A DNA stretch of 64,000 bases from Neobacillus massiliamazoniensis (lineage in GTDB: Bacteria > Bacillota > Bacilli > Bacillales > Cytobacillaceae). The translations under genes and the position numbers were made by a program. Under the pieces are notes generated by a model. The model ran no database searches, was not told the origin of the DNA, and saw nothing but the letters and a program-made list of their open reading frames with translations. Below are positions 49,925-58,072 of the stretch, one piece after another. Numbering within the stretch: the first letter of the stretch is position 1; each line of letters starts with the position of its first letter. The stretch is taken from NCBI RefSeq assembly GCF_001048695.1, contig NZ_CVRB01000001.1, forward strand, positions 434,001-498,000, given 5' to 3'.

Positions 49925-50290
49925 GAAAAGCGTAAGCGCCCTGTTCAGCGGCGTATGGCCTCCTCGAAAAAGCTAACGCTTTTTCTTCGTGCGATGCTAA
50001 TGCTGCCGAAGCTTTCCTTGTGGAGCGCTCCAACTGAGATAAAGGAAAATAGAAAAGCGGAAGCGCCTTGATCAGGGGCGACAGGCATAAGACGAGCCGG
50101 CTTGAAGGTTGGTTTTTACCTTCATGACGGATTGGCTTATGACCCAAGCCCCTAGGCGCTGAAGCTAGACAACACGAAGAGCAGTAGGCGATTCGATGTT
50201 GACTTATCGTAGGGCGGAGAGCGAAGGACATTAGCCGCTAGGGCGCTGAAGCTGGACAATTCTCGAAGTCCAATGATATAAATTCTGATC
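49925..50290 (+). repeat. Family B repeat cluster after ylbM
   Basis: Begins directly after the ylbM TAA as GAAAAGCGTAAGCGCC, a diverged unit (to about 50045), then a standard unit (50052-50176; AGAAAAGCGGAAGCGCC to GAAGCTAGACAA) with arms CAGGGGC/GCCCCTAGG and GAGCCGG...GACGGATTGG, and a partial unit ending GCTGGACAATTCTCGAAG with the recurring tail AATGATATAAATTCTGAT. With the terminator and the next family B copy, this fills the 548-bp ylbM-ylbL gap. Confidence 0.85.
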
Positions 50291-50293
50291 ATA

Positions 50294-50333
50294 TAAAAAA
50301 AGATGATGCATCCGCACCATCTTTTTCTTTATG
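50294..50333. terminator. Bidirectional terminator between ylbM and ylbL
   Basis: AAAGATGATGC pairs with GCACCATCTTT (about 50299-50325), with TTTTTCTTT on the plus side and a run of seven T on the minus side. It can serve both converging genes. Confidence 0.8.
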
Positions 50334-50334
50334 G

Positions 50335-50472
50335 TCTAGCTTCAGCGCCTAGCTCCTGTCGCTGCTCCTGCGCCACAGCTTATTCGAGGAAGTTAATGTT
50401 CAGCTCGTCGCATGCCTGCAAAGATGATTATTCAGCGGTGCAGGCATGCTGACCAAGGCGCTCCCGCTTTTC
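50335..50472 (-). repeat. Family B repeat abutting the ylbL stop codon
   Basis: Read on the minus strand it starts immediately after the ylbL TAA as GAAAAGCGGGAGCGCCTTGG and ends GCGCTGAAGCTAGACC. The inner arms differ from other copies but still pair (AGCATGCCTGCA with TGCAGGCATGC). Confidence 0.82.
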
Positions 50473-51489
50473 TTATTTATTAGGCAGTTTGTTAAGATAG
50501 TTGATTGCATCATCAAAGGTATCGACTGGGACAATTTTCATTTTCGTATGAATATCACGTGCAGTTTTAACAGCGGCAGGATAGTTTGAATCCTTACCCC
50601 CTTTTACATTTGGAGCAAAAAATATTTCTGCACCAGCTTTATCTGCAGCAACTATTTTTTGCTCAATTCCACCGATTGGTCCCACAGTCCCATCAGGGTC
50701 AATCGTACCAGTTCCTGCAATTTGATATCCTTTAGTATAGTCTTCTTTGTTTAATTGATTATAAATCTCTAAAGAAAACATCAGACCAGCTGAAGGTCCG
50801 CCAATCTCATCTGTTTTGACAGAAACTTCTGGGTCAACCAAGATTTCCTTGTCATCAACTAAAGAGATACCAATTCCAACTCGATTCGGTTCATTTTTAA
50901 ATGGCTGAACCTTTAACTGAACCGTTTGTGTTTTGTTATTTCTTAAGAAAGTTAAGGTCACTTGATCACCGGCGTGTTTTTTTCCAACTAAATCAATAAA
51001 CTCTTGAGAAGAAGCTAGCTGCTGTCCATCTACTTTATAAATTCGATCTCCTGCTTGGAGCTTTCCATCAGCCGGCATTCCAGGAACAACGTGAATCACA
51101 TAAATCCCTTTATATTTGTATTGAACCGGGAGCCCTGCTTTACGATATGCAACCTCAATCGCATTTAATTTCGCCCCCTGCATTAAATAAAGCTGCTCCG
51201 CATTGTATTCTTCCTCTGTTACTTGTTTACCCAAAACCTCGTCTACCGAGTTCAGTTCATCATATTTAGAAAGCTTTGCACCAATATACGAATATATATT
51301 TGCTCTTCCCATTCTAACGGTTGTCAGCATAAAATTTCCTTTTTCCTTATAGCCATTGTCAACCTTTATAATCGGCTCTAGGTCTTTGGCCATTCCAGGC
51401 TCCGTTACATAATAGGGCAATGGATAATACATACCAATCAGGATCATCACAATCAAAATTAACGAAGTAATATATACTTTTTTACGCAT
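50473..51489 (-). CDS. ylbL: Lon-like (S16) PDZ protease YlbL
   Basis: About 338 residues: N-terminal transmembrane helix (ITSLILIVMILIGMYYPLPY), a PDZ domain (IYVIHVVPGMPADGKLQAGD region) and a C-terminal Lon protease domain with catalytic Ser in GGPSAGLMFSLE and Lys in GGIEQKIVAADKAGAE. Membrane-anchored; in B. subtilis YlbL degrades the SOS division inhibitor YneA together with CtpA. Start ATG at 51489 or an in-frame TTG at 51510; the ATG gives the clean MRKKVY start but its RBS (AAGGG) is distant. Confidence 0.9.
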   Translation of the reverse strand: MRKKVYITSLILIVMILIGMYYPLPYYVTEPGMAKDLEPIIKVDNGYKEKGNFMLTTVRMGRANIYSYIGAKLSKYDELNSVDEVLGKQVTEEEYNAEQLYLMQGAKLNAIEVAYRKAGLPVQYKYKGIYVIHVVPGMPADGKLQAGDRIYKVDGQQLASSQEFIDLVGKKHAGDQVTLTFLRNNKTQTVQLKVQPFKNEPNRVGIGISLVDDKEILVDPEVSVKTDEIGGPSAGLMFSLEIYNQLNKEDYTKGYQIAGTGTIDPDGTVGPIGGIEQKIVAADKAGAEIFFAPNVKGGKDSNYPAAVKTARDIHTKMKIVPVDTFDDAINYLNKLPNK

Positions 51490-51497
51490 CCAAACGT

Positions 51498-52280
51498 TCA
51501 GCCCTTCCAATTCTCAATGACTTTTTTTATTTGCATTACATGTTTTTTGGTTTCTTCTTCTCCCAGAGAAATGATTTCTGCAATATTCGTAAAGGCTCGA
51601 GAGCTATATTGCTCAACTGACGGGCGCAACATGATATCAGCTGCAGTAACATCGCGGATATTAATAATTTCTGTTTGCATAATGTCTATGCTCTGCATAA
51701 TAACATCGTAAATAGAGCTGATATCAGCATTTTTCTTTACCATAGAAACATCAACTGCAATGATGATATCAGCCCCCATTTCCTTCGCAACTGAGACAGG
51801 TACACGATCGGAAACGCCCCCATCTACTAACAGTCTTCCTCGATATTTTACAGGTACAAAAATTCCAGGAATAGATATACTTGCCCTTACAGCATCTGAA
51901 ATAGGTCCGGATTTAAAAACAACTCTTTCTCCTGTGAGCAGATCAGTTGCCACAACACCAAGCGGAATGGATAACTCCTCGATATTTTTCCCATGGGTGA
52001 ATATCTTAATGAATTCTTTTACCCTTTTTCCAGTAATTAACCCCATCTTAGGAACTGTAAAATCTAAAAAGTATTTTCTTTTAAATGCAGTAGACAGTTT
52101 ATATAAACGATTTATTTCAATCCCTGTCGCATAAAAGCTACCAACTAGAGCACCCATGCTGCTTCCTGCAATCAAATGAATGGGTATCCCCTCGTCCTTT
52201 AACACTTTAATTACTCCTAAATGAGCAAACCCCCTTGCACCGCCTGAACCTAGTGCCAACCCTATTTTAGGCTGCTCCAT
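51498..52280 (-). CDS. ylbK: Patatin-like phospholipase family protein YlbK
   Basis: About 260 residues. Ser-Asp dyad hydrolase: oxyanion loop GSGGARGFAHLGV, nucleophile elbow AGSSMGALVG, and the Asp in LLVDGGVSDRVPV. Homologous to RssA/NTE-type esterases; substrate unknown. Start at 52280 (MEQPKIGLALGSGG) with CAGGAGG upstream; the in-frame extension to 52307 is not supported. It is followed closely by ylbL, so likely co-transcribed. Confidence 0.92.
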   Translation of the reverse strand: MEQPKIGLALGSGGARGFAHLGVIKVLKDEGIPIHLIAGSSMGALVGSFYATGIEINRLYKLSTAFKRKYFLDFTVPKMGLITGKRVKEFIKIFTHGKNIEELSIPLGVVATDLLTGERVVFKSGPISDAVRASISIPGIFVPVKYRGRLLVDGGVSDRVPVSVAKEMGADIIIAVDVSMVKKNADISSIYDVIMQSIDIMQTEIINIRDVTAADIMLRPSVEQYSSRAFTNIAEIISLGEEETKKHVMQIKKVIENWKG

Positions 52281-52324
52281 GAACTCTAACCTCCTGATCA
52301 AAACCAAATAGAATATTTACCCTT

Positions 52325-52510
52325 AGACTATATTAATCTTGCCTGTTGATTTCCGCTCCAGGCACTTCGCTTTCCGCGGGCGGTTCGGGGAGTCTCCTCG
52401 GCGCTTTAGCGCCTGCGGGGTCTCCCCTGCCCCGTACTCCCGCAGGAGTCTCGTGCCTTCCGCTCCAATCAATATAGTGGAAGAATCATCAATGAGCTTT
52501 AACAAAGCCT
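52325..52510 (+). repeat. Family A repeat copy 6 (short subtype)
   Basis: 186 bp, from AGACTATATTAATCTTGCCTG to GAGCTTTAACAAAGCCT, with the complete GC-rich core. Lies in the divergent ylbK-ylbJ gap; 52575-52640 also holds a short family B remnant (GGCTGGACAA, GAAGCGCCTTGACCAGCGG). No further feature recognised in 52641-52715. Confidence 0.9.
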
Positions 52511-52726
52511 ACCCTTAATATGAATCTGTTCAATCTTATGGTCTAAATTAACGTTCTATGAGTATATTTGAGTTATATGAGGCTGGACAAACCAGAAATG
52601 CCGAAGCGCCTTGACCAGCGGTGCTAAGGCTGGAAATAAGATATTAGGTCAAAGAATAATTCCTATTCTAACATTTCGGATATTTATTACACAATAAGTA
52701 ATCCTCTCGGAAGGAGGTACGCATGG

Positions 52727-53941
52727 TTGTTTCGGTCCAAACTAAAAACCATTTTTTTATCCATAGCGGTTACAGGTTTAGCAGCTTCCCTAATATTCTT
52801 CCCGCGAGAGTCGTTTGAAGCATCAACCCGCGGACTAAATATGTGGTGGACAATCGTGTTCCCATCCCTGTTACCTTTTTATATTGTTTCAGAAATGTTA
52901 ATTGGCTTTGGTGTGGTCAAATTTATTGGTGCGCTCTTAGAACCGATTATGAGACCTTTATTTAGGGTACCCGGTGTCGGAGGATTTGTATGGGCGATGG
53001 GAATGGCGTCCGGTTTCCCGGCAGGCGCTAAATTTACTGCCCGATTACGTCAGGAAGGTCAATTATCTCAAATTGAAGCAGAACGACTCGTTTCTTTCAC
53101 GAATTCCTCAAATCCTTTATTTATCTTTAGTGCTGTATCTGTTGGGTTTTTCCAAAACCCAAAATTAGGAGTCATCCTTGCATTAGCCCACTATCTAGGG
53201 AATATTTGCGTTGGAATCATCATGCGATTTTATGGTAATGAAAAACCAAATAGAAATATTTCCAATGAAAAAAAGTTCAAAATTCGTGCAGCCATGTCGT
53301 CATTGCATCAAACCCGAATAAAGGACAATCGTCCAATAGGTAAACTACTTGGTGATGCGGTTAATTCATCAATTCAAACATTATTAATGGTTGGTGGCTT
53401 CATTATTCTTTTTTCTGTTGTCAACAAAATCCTTTATCATTTACATATAACTGCAATACTCGCTAAAGCAGTTGAAGTATCGTTATCATTCTTATCGTTC
53501 CCAGTCATGTTAAGTATTCCTTTTATTTCAGGATTATTTGAAATTACCCTTGGAAGTCAGCTTACTAGTGATGTCCAAGTAGCAACATTATTGCAAAAAA
53601 CAGTGATTACAAGCTTTATCCTTGCCTTTAGTGGTTTTAGTGTCCAAGCACAGGTCGCTAGTATCCTCGCGCAAACTGATATCCGCTTTAAGCCATTTTT
53701 TTTAGCAAGAATAATCCATGGAATTGTTGCAAGTCTGCTCGTCTTTTTACTTTGGAAACCTGTTTATATCCGTTTTTTTAGTACAGAACATACATCGAAT
53801 GCTCTGCCCGTCGGATTCTTCGGAAATGGAGCTTGGCTGGATTCGTTTTATCATAAAATGATTGAAATAGGACCATTGATCACCATTTTTGCTCTCGCCG
53901 GTAATGCGCTGATCTTATTGTATAAAATCCGAAAAAATTAA
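52727..53941 (+). CDS. ylbJ: Sporulation integral membrane protein YlbJ
   Basis: 404 residues, about eight to nine hydrophobic segments and nucleoside-recognition (gate) type domains: GLNMWWTIVFPSLLPFYIVS, GMASGFPAGAKFTARLRQEG and SNPLFIFSAVSVGFF. YlbJ is a SigE-dependent protein required for normal spore formation in B. subtilis; its transported substrate is not known. TTG start at 52727 with AAGGAGG 9 nt upstream; an ATG at 52723 is in a different, short frame. Confidence 0.92.
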   Translation: MFRSKLKTIFLSIAVTGLAASLIFFPRESFEASTRGLNMWWTIVFPSLLPFYIVSEMLIGFGVVKFIGALLEPIMRPLFRVPGVGGFVWAMGMASGFPAGAKFTARLRQEGQLSQIEAERLVSFTNSSNPLFIFSAVSVGFFQNPKLGVILALAHYLGNICVGIIMRFYGNEKPNRNISNEKKFKIRAAMSSLHQTRIKDNRPIGKLLGDAVNSSIQTLLMVGGFIILFSVVNKILYHLHITAILAKAVEVSLSFLSFPVMLSIPFISGLFEITLGSQLTSDVQVATLLQKTVITSFILAFSGFSVQAQVASILAQTDIRFKPFFLARIIHGIVASLLVFLLWKPVYIRFFSTEHTSNALPVGFFGNGAWLDSFYHKMIEIGPLITIFALAGNALILLYKIRKN

Positions 53942-53988
53942 AAAAGAGGATATGGGACTAACGGGTTCGGATTTGAAGTACAAAATTA
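53937..53988 (+). repeat. Left arm of imperfect inverted repeat bounding the RibD-C cassette
   Basis: Starts on the ylbJ stop codon: ATTAAAAAAGAGGAT, a variable 19-nt stretch, GGTTCGG and TGAAGTACAA. Its inverted partner lies at 55087-55140. Roughly 80% identity over about 52 bp by hand alignment. The first part is also the family C motif. Confidence 0.78.
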
Positions 53989-54006
53989 AAAAACACAATA
54001 CGATTA

Positions 54007-54043
54007 GAAGTCCAATTCGCATATGAATTGGACTTCTTTTATT
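54007..54043 (+). terminator. Terminator inside the cassette, downstream of ylbJ
   Basis: AGAAGTCCAATTC pairs with GAATTGGACTTCT (54007-54037), loop GCATAT, then TTTTATTT. A strong plus-strand terminator. The following 54044-54310 is AT-rich with no recognised feature except the dyad below. Confidence 0.88.
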
Positions 54044-54266
54044 TGTTGATATATAAGGATTTATTCCATTTTAACAAGTGGATTAGCACTCAAATTAGTA
54101 ACTTAATTAGCAACTGTCTGTTATCCAACAGATTAACTCCCAAAATCGTGCTAAAATAGATGCTAATTGTATTGAAGAGTAGCGTAAATTTTTTAGCAAC
54201 TAACGAAGTATTCTGATACTTAAAAGTCTTTTTACTTTTGACGTGTAATCGTCCTTTTTAAATTAT

Positions 54267-54314
54267 GACAAGTTTTGTCGTAATTAATAGTTATACTAAT
54301 TTTATCATCCGACA
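54267..54314 (+). promoter_or_regulatory. Dyad that may be an operator of the RibD-C gene
   Basis: GACAAGTTTTGTC (54267-54279) is a 5-bp inverted repeat with a 3-nt spacer; a third CGACAAA half-site lies at about 54310 just before the RBS. Between them is TATACT, a possible -10. This could be a repressor site, but no promoter is certain. Confidence 0.35.
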
Positions 54315-54331
54315 AAGGAATGGAGATTTAT

Positions 54332-54859
54332 ATGAAAAAACAGCGTAACATTATTTTATACATTGGTACTTCAATTGATGGCTATATTGCAAATGATGAT
54401 GGTACATTAGAGTGGCTAGAATCAACAGAAGTAGAAGGAGATTCTGGCTATAATTCACTGCTAGAAAGAATTGATACTGTTGTTATGGGAAAAGGAACTT
54501 ATGATGTCATTCGTGGATTTGATATGAATTATCCTTATAGTGATTATAAAAATTATATATTTTCTAAATCTGTTAGTGGAACAGATGAATTTGCTTCATT
54601 TATTGATGAAGATGTCAAAACTTTCATTAAAAATATAAAACAAGAGCCTGGTAAAGATATATGGTTAATTGGTGGAGGAAACTTAGCTCGTGAATTTTTT
54701 AAAGAAAATTTAATTGATGAATTCCAACTAGCTATTGCACCTATTATTTTAGGGAAAGGAATCTCCCTTTATAACGGAGATGATATTACTCTAAAATACA
54801 CACTAACCAAAGTAGAAAAATTAGGTCAACTTGCTATGCTTCATTATATAAAAAAATAA
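54332..54859 (+). CDS. RibD C-terminal domain / dihydrofolate-reductase-like protein
   Basis: 175 residues of the RibD_C fold: NIILYIGTSIDGYIANDDGT (NADPH-binding strand region), DTVVMGKGTYDVIRGFDMNY, PGKDIWLIGGGNLAREFFKE and IAPIILGKGISLY. These stand-alone proteins (YyaP/YwjB-like) are putative reductases with unknown substrate. GGAG lies 7 nt before the ATG at 54332; the upstream ATG at 54320 is less likely. It is very AT-rich, lies between inverted repeats and has no counterpart here in B. subtilis, all suggesting acquisition. Confidence 0.88.
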   Translation: MKKQRNIILYIGTSIDGYIANDDGTLEWLESTEVEGDSGYNSLLERIDTVVMGKGTYDVIRGFDMNYPYSDYKNYIFSKSVSGTDEFASFIDEDVKTFIKNIKQEPGKDIWLIGGGNLAREFFKENLIDEFQLAIAPIILGKGISLYNGDDITLKYTLTKVEKLGQLAMLHYIKK

Positions 54860-54987
54860 TTATGATTATCTTTTCCTTTTTTAATAGGGGAAGTTTTTTA
54901 CCTTTTCAACTACATTTTTTACTGAAAACCGTTCGAAAATTAATAGATGATTAAATAACTAACGACGAGCTTTAGTTAAAAAGCGAT

Positions 54988-55031
54988 ATAGAAAAATGCT
55001 CAGAAATTTTATGCCCTGAGCATTTTTAATA
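54988..55031 (+). terminator. Terminator downstream of the RibD-C gene
   Basis: AAAAATGCTCAG pairs with CTGAGCATTTTT (about 54992-55027), giving a T-rich 3' side on the plus strand. Located within the cassette about 130 nt after the stop codon. Confidence 0.75.
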
Positions 55032-55080
55032 CCGATTATTGTGTTAATTAGCTTGTAATTTTTACTGTGTTTTTATCCGC

Positions 55081-55140
55081 TAATTTGAATATTGTACTTC
55101 ATAACCGAACCTGTTAAGATGGGACATCCTCTTTTTTAAT
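55081..55140 (-). repeat. Right arm of imperfect inverted repeat bounding the RibD-C cassette
   Basis: Its complement reads ATTAAAAAAGAGGATGTCCC, then CAGGTTCGG and TGAAGTACAAT, matching the arm at 53937. It ends two nt before the coaD stop codon. It also forms the last half of a family C element and can act as part of the coaD terminator. Confidence 0.78.
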
Positions 55141-55142
55141 TT

Positions 55143-55640
<498 letters not shown>

Positions 55641-56201
55641 TTATTCATCACTATTTTTTGAATAAATCGTAATAGCGATGATCCCATACTTTTCATGTTT
55701 GATTTGAGTACATTTTCCCACAGATTGAGGCAAAACCACATCATGACTGTGTTCGCAGATAATTACACCACCGTTTTTTATAAGCTTCTGTTCATCCATT
55801 TGTTCCATTAAGCTAATTAGCTGCTGTTTTTTGTACGGTGGATCTAAAAAAATGTAGTCAAAAGATATTTCCCTCTTAATAAGTGCTTTTAAAGCTCTCT
55901 CCGCATCATTACGATAAACCTCAGCCTTATCTTCAAATTTACATGCCTTTAAATTATCATGGATTGTCTGAATGGCTACTTTCTCCCGATCAATAAAAAT
56001 AGCTTTGTCCAAGCCTCTGCTAAGCGCCTCTATCCCTAAACCGCCGCTTCCGGCAAAAAGATCGAGCCCAATCCCCCCATTAAAGTAAGGTCCAATCATA
56101 TTGAATAATGCTTCTTTCACCTTATCTGTCGTAGGTCTGGTTGTACTTCCGGGAACTGCTTTAAGGGGCCTTCCTTTACATATGCCTGAAACTACTCTCA
56201 A
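55641..56201 (-). CDS. rsmD: 16S rRNA (guanine-966-N2) methyltransferase RsmD
   Basis: 186 residues, corresponds to ylbH. SAM-binding LDLFAGSGGLGIEALSRG and catalytic DYIFLDPPYKKQQL (DPPY) are intact; N-terminal GRPLKAVPGSTTRPTTDKVKEALFN is family-typical. TTG start at 56201 with a GGTGA-type RBS. Forms an operon with coaD. Confidence 0.95.
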   Translation of the reverse strand: MRVVSGICKGRPLKAVPGSTTRPTTDKVKEALFNMIGPYFNGGIGLDLFAGSGGLGIEALSRGLDKAIFIDREKVAIQTIHDNLKACKFEDKAEVYRNDAERALKALIKREISFDYIFLDPPYKKQQLISLMEQMDEQKLIKNGGVIICEHSHDVVLPQSVGKCTQIKHEKYGIIAITIYSKNSDE

Positions 56202-56278
56202 TTACATCACCACAATCATATTTTCAAAAAATAAGTTTTTTCTTTCATTATCCTATCATAATTCAAAAAACTAGCCAA

Positions 56279-56600
56279 ATAGAAAAGCGGAAGCGCCTTG
56301 ATCAGCCCCGACAAGCATAAGACGGTTCCAAAAGGAAGGCGTTTTTTGCCTTCTTTTTGGAAGTGGCTTATGACCTCGAGGGGCTAGGCGCTGGAGCTGG
56401 ACAATAAGAAAAGCGGAAGCGCCTTGATCAGGGGCGACAGGCATAAGACGAGCCGGCTTGAAGGTTGGTTTTTAACCTTCATGACGGATTGGCTTATGAC
56501 CCCGATCCCCTAGGCGTTGGAGTTGGACAATAAGAAAAGCGGAAGGCGCCTTGATCTGGGCAATTCTCGAAGTTCAATGATATTAATTCCGATAATAGAG
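56279..56600 (+). repeat. Family B tandem array upstream of rsmD
   Basis: Two full units (56281-56404 and 56407-56530) and a truncated third (from 56533), joined head to tail with period 126 bp via GGACAATAAGAAAAGCGG. Unit 1 has arms CAGCCCCGAC/GAGGGGCTAGG and TTCCAAAA/TTTTGGAA; unit 2 has CAGGGGCGAC and the GAGCCGG/GACGGATTGG arm. The array ends in CAATTCTCGAAG and a TGATATTAATTC tail, as at 50257 and 61339. Confidence 0.88.
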
Positions 56601-56658
56601 GAAAAAAGAACTCCCAATTTATTGGTGCTAATTCCATTTGAAAATTTATATATTTGAC

Positions 56659-56687
56659 GTATAAGCCATTTTTTAATGGAGATAATG
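56659..56687 (+). promoter_or_regulatory. SigF-type promoter of the csfG-like sRNA
   Basis: GTATA (56659-56663), a 14-bp spacer and GGAGATAATG (56678-56687), which matches the SigF -10 consensus GGHNANAMTR at all ten positions. Spacing and -10 are nearly the same as at the sigG promoter in this window. Confidence 0.68.
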
Positions 56688-56693
56688 TTAGTA

Positions 56694-56846
56694 ACAACAT
56701 CAATTCGAGGATGTTGTTGCCAACCGCGGAGAAGACTTACGTTTCCCCATAAGTTCTTCCTCCGGTTTCTCCTCTCCCTTTGCCTTCTATCCTAAATTAG
56801 GATGTAGAAGGACCCTGCAGATTTAATCTGCAGGGTTTTTTCTTTT
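56694..56846 (+). ncRNA. csfG: Probable CsfG sporulation small RNA
   Basis: CsfG is a forespore-expressed sRNA known from the ylbG-ylbH (rsmD) intergenic region of B. subtilis and widely kept in spore formers; this is the same interval. About 150 nt, starting near a SigF-type promoter, with an early hairpin (AACATC...GATGTT), a pyrimidine-rich middle (GTTTCCCC, TTCTTCCTCCGG, TCTCCTCTCCC) that could pair with Shine-Dalgarno sequences, a CCTTCTAtCCTAA/TTAGGATGTAGAAGG hairpin and a perfect 12-bp terminator stem ACCCTGCAGATT followed by TTTTTT. No ORF of note. Assignment is by position and architecture, not alignment. Confidence 0.75.
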
Positions 56847-56850
56847 CATA

Positions 56851-57092
56851 TAGCTGTGTTAAACTTGGCAGTTGATTTGCGCTCAAGAAGCGAGCATCCG
56901 CGGGCGTTCCGGTGAGCCTCCTCGGCGCTTAGCGACTGTGGGGTCTCTCCTGCCCCGTACTCCCGCAGGACGTTGAATCAGCATCTTTGAATCTACACCG
57001 CACGAAGGAAATGCGATAGCATTTTCGAGGATCTCGCGCCTTCCGCTCAAATCAACATAGGTTCAAAATCAACAATGCTCTTTAAACAAAAT
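56851..57092 (+). repeat. Family A repeat copy 7 (long subtype)
   Basis: From TAGCTGTGTTAAACTTGG to CAACAATGCTCTTTAAAC. Complete core with the long-subtype insertion (CGTTGAATCAGCATC, CACGAAGGAAATGCGATAGC). With the family B array and csfG it fills the 941-bp rsmD-ylbG gap. Confidence 0.9.
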
Positions 57093-57107
57093 CTTTCATA
57101 TAACAAA

Positions 57108-57141
57108 TAGAAAAAGTAAGGAACAGTTCTGTCCCTTACCT
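57108..57141 (-). terminator. Terminator downstream of ylbG
   Basis: Minus-strand stem GTAAGGGACAG/CTGTTCCTTAC (57116-57139) followed by TTTTTC. Confidence 0.82.
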
Positions 57142-57142
57142 T

Positions 57143-57418
57143 TTAAATACCCATTTTGTAATCATATTCCTTTGCTTTATCTGGTACGGAGTTCTCATAT
57201 TCAATCTTTAAGAAAGGCTTATAGGAAGGTTCAACCTTCTTTACAAATGAAAAAGATGTTAACTTCTCTATAATTCCGTCTAACTCCTCTTGATTACAGT
57301 ACAAGACTACATATTTTAACTTTTTAGAGACATAATGTACATTACCAAATCGCCTTAACATTTTGGCTTGTTTTAACGAGTAAAGCCAAACAACCAAACC
57401 TTGCCTCTGAACAAACAT
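57143..57418 (-). CDS. ylbG: DUF2129 protein YlbG
   Basis: 91 residues: [41 protein letters not shown] and the C-terminal [20 protein letters not shown] are characteristic of the small cytosolic YlbG family, found only in bacilli. No known activity. GAAGGGG RBS before the ATG. Located between csfG and ylbF; a family C terminator separates it from ylbF. Confidence 0.9.
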   Translation of the reverse strand: MFVQRQGLVVWLYSLKQAKMLRRFGNVHYVSKKLKYVVLYCNQEELDGIIEKLTSFSFVKKVEPSYKPFLKIEYENSVPDKAKEYDYKMGI

Positions 57419-57514
57419 ACTTTTTTCCCCTTCAACAAACCATCATTTTTTTAAGTCTAGCATAAAAAAACATTCTTTTTCAATTTAAAATTTACAGTCA
57501 TTCCATCTATTTGG

Positions 57515-57572
57515 TGATAAAAAAGAAAGAGGATGTTCCTAAAGGGCCTGAGACTTTGTTTGGAAAGTCCTC
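57515..57572 (-). terminator. Family C terminator between ylbF and ylbG
   Basis: Minus-strand arms AAAGAGGACTTTCC and GGAACATCCTCTTT, with ACAAAGTCTCAGGCCC between, followed by CTTTTTT. Same plan as the element after ileS but shorter. Confidence 0.78.
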
Positions 57573-57573
57573 T

Positions 57574-58017
57574 TTAGCTACATCCACAGCTGCCACCGCT
57601 TCCACAACCACCAGAATGATTTTTATGGTTGTCAAAAAACGGGTTACCGGTAGGAACCTTAATTTGCTCGGAAACTGCACCTGCCACTAATAAGCTGATT
57701 TCATCTAACAAGGTTTGTAAGTCATTTTCAGCTAATTTGAAGTCAGCCACATGTGAGTCTAAATCCATTTCTCTTTTGACTTCACGTATTTGGCCCATGA
57801 CTCTCTTATAATCAGGATGGTATCTTCCAAATCGTTGAACCTCTTCATACTGTTCTTTTAGACTGACAAAACGATTTATTTTTCGCTGTGATTCCTTATT
57901 GTGTTGTAATTTATATAAGCACATCTGATATTGTTCAGCTATTTCCGAATCCATTATCATTTTGGCTAAGACATCTGCTTTTTCCAATAATTCAACTCTT
58001 TCTGATGTAGCAAGCAA
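57574..58017 (-). CDS. ylbF: YlbF, RNase Y / competence regulator
   Basis: 147 residues, helical Com_YlbF domain (about 8-110: AKMIMDSEIAEQYQMCLYKL, NRFVSLKEQYEEVQRFGRYH) and a C-terminal Cys-rich tail GGCGSGGSCGCS. YlbF, YmcA and YaaT form the Y-complex that carries Fe-S clusters and redirects RNase Y, affecting competence, biofilm and sporulation. TTG start at 58017 with GGAGGTGA 9 nt upstream. Confidence 0.93.
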   Translation of the reverse strand: MLATSERVELLEKADVLAKMIMDSEIAEQYQMCLYKLQHNKESQRKINRFVSLKEQYEEVQRFGRYHPDYKRVMGQIREVKREMDLDSHVADFKLAENDLQTLLDEISLLVAGAVSEQIKVPTGNPFFDNHKNHSGGCGSGGSCGCS

Positions 58018-58072
58018 ATTCGCTCACCTCCAATCACCATTTTAACATGCTTGAATGGAGAAAGCGAAGGTC

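Noticed and set aside
49884..50231. 115-codon minus-strand ORF downstream of ylbM
   Set aside because: It falls on family B repeats and the ylbM 3' end, with no RBS or recognisable domain.
52640..52720. SigE promoter for ylbJ
   Set aside because: The known homologue is SigE-dependent, but no -35/-10 pair here matched well enough to report.
56494..56703. 69-codon minus-strand ORF in the rsmD-ylbG gap
   Set aside because: Spans the end of the family B array and the csfG promoter region; no RBS and no conservation signal.
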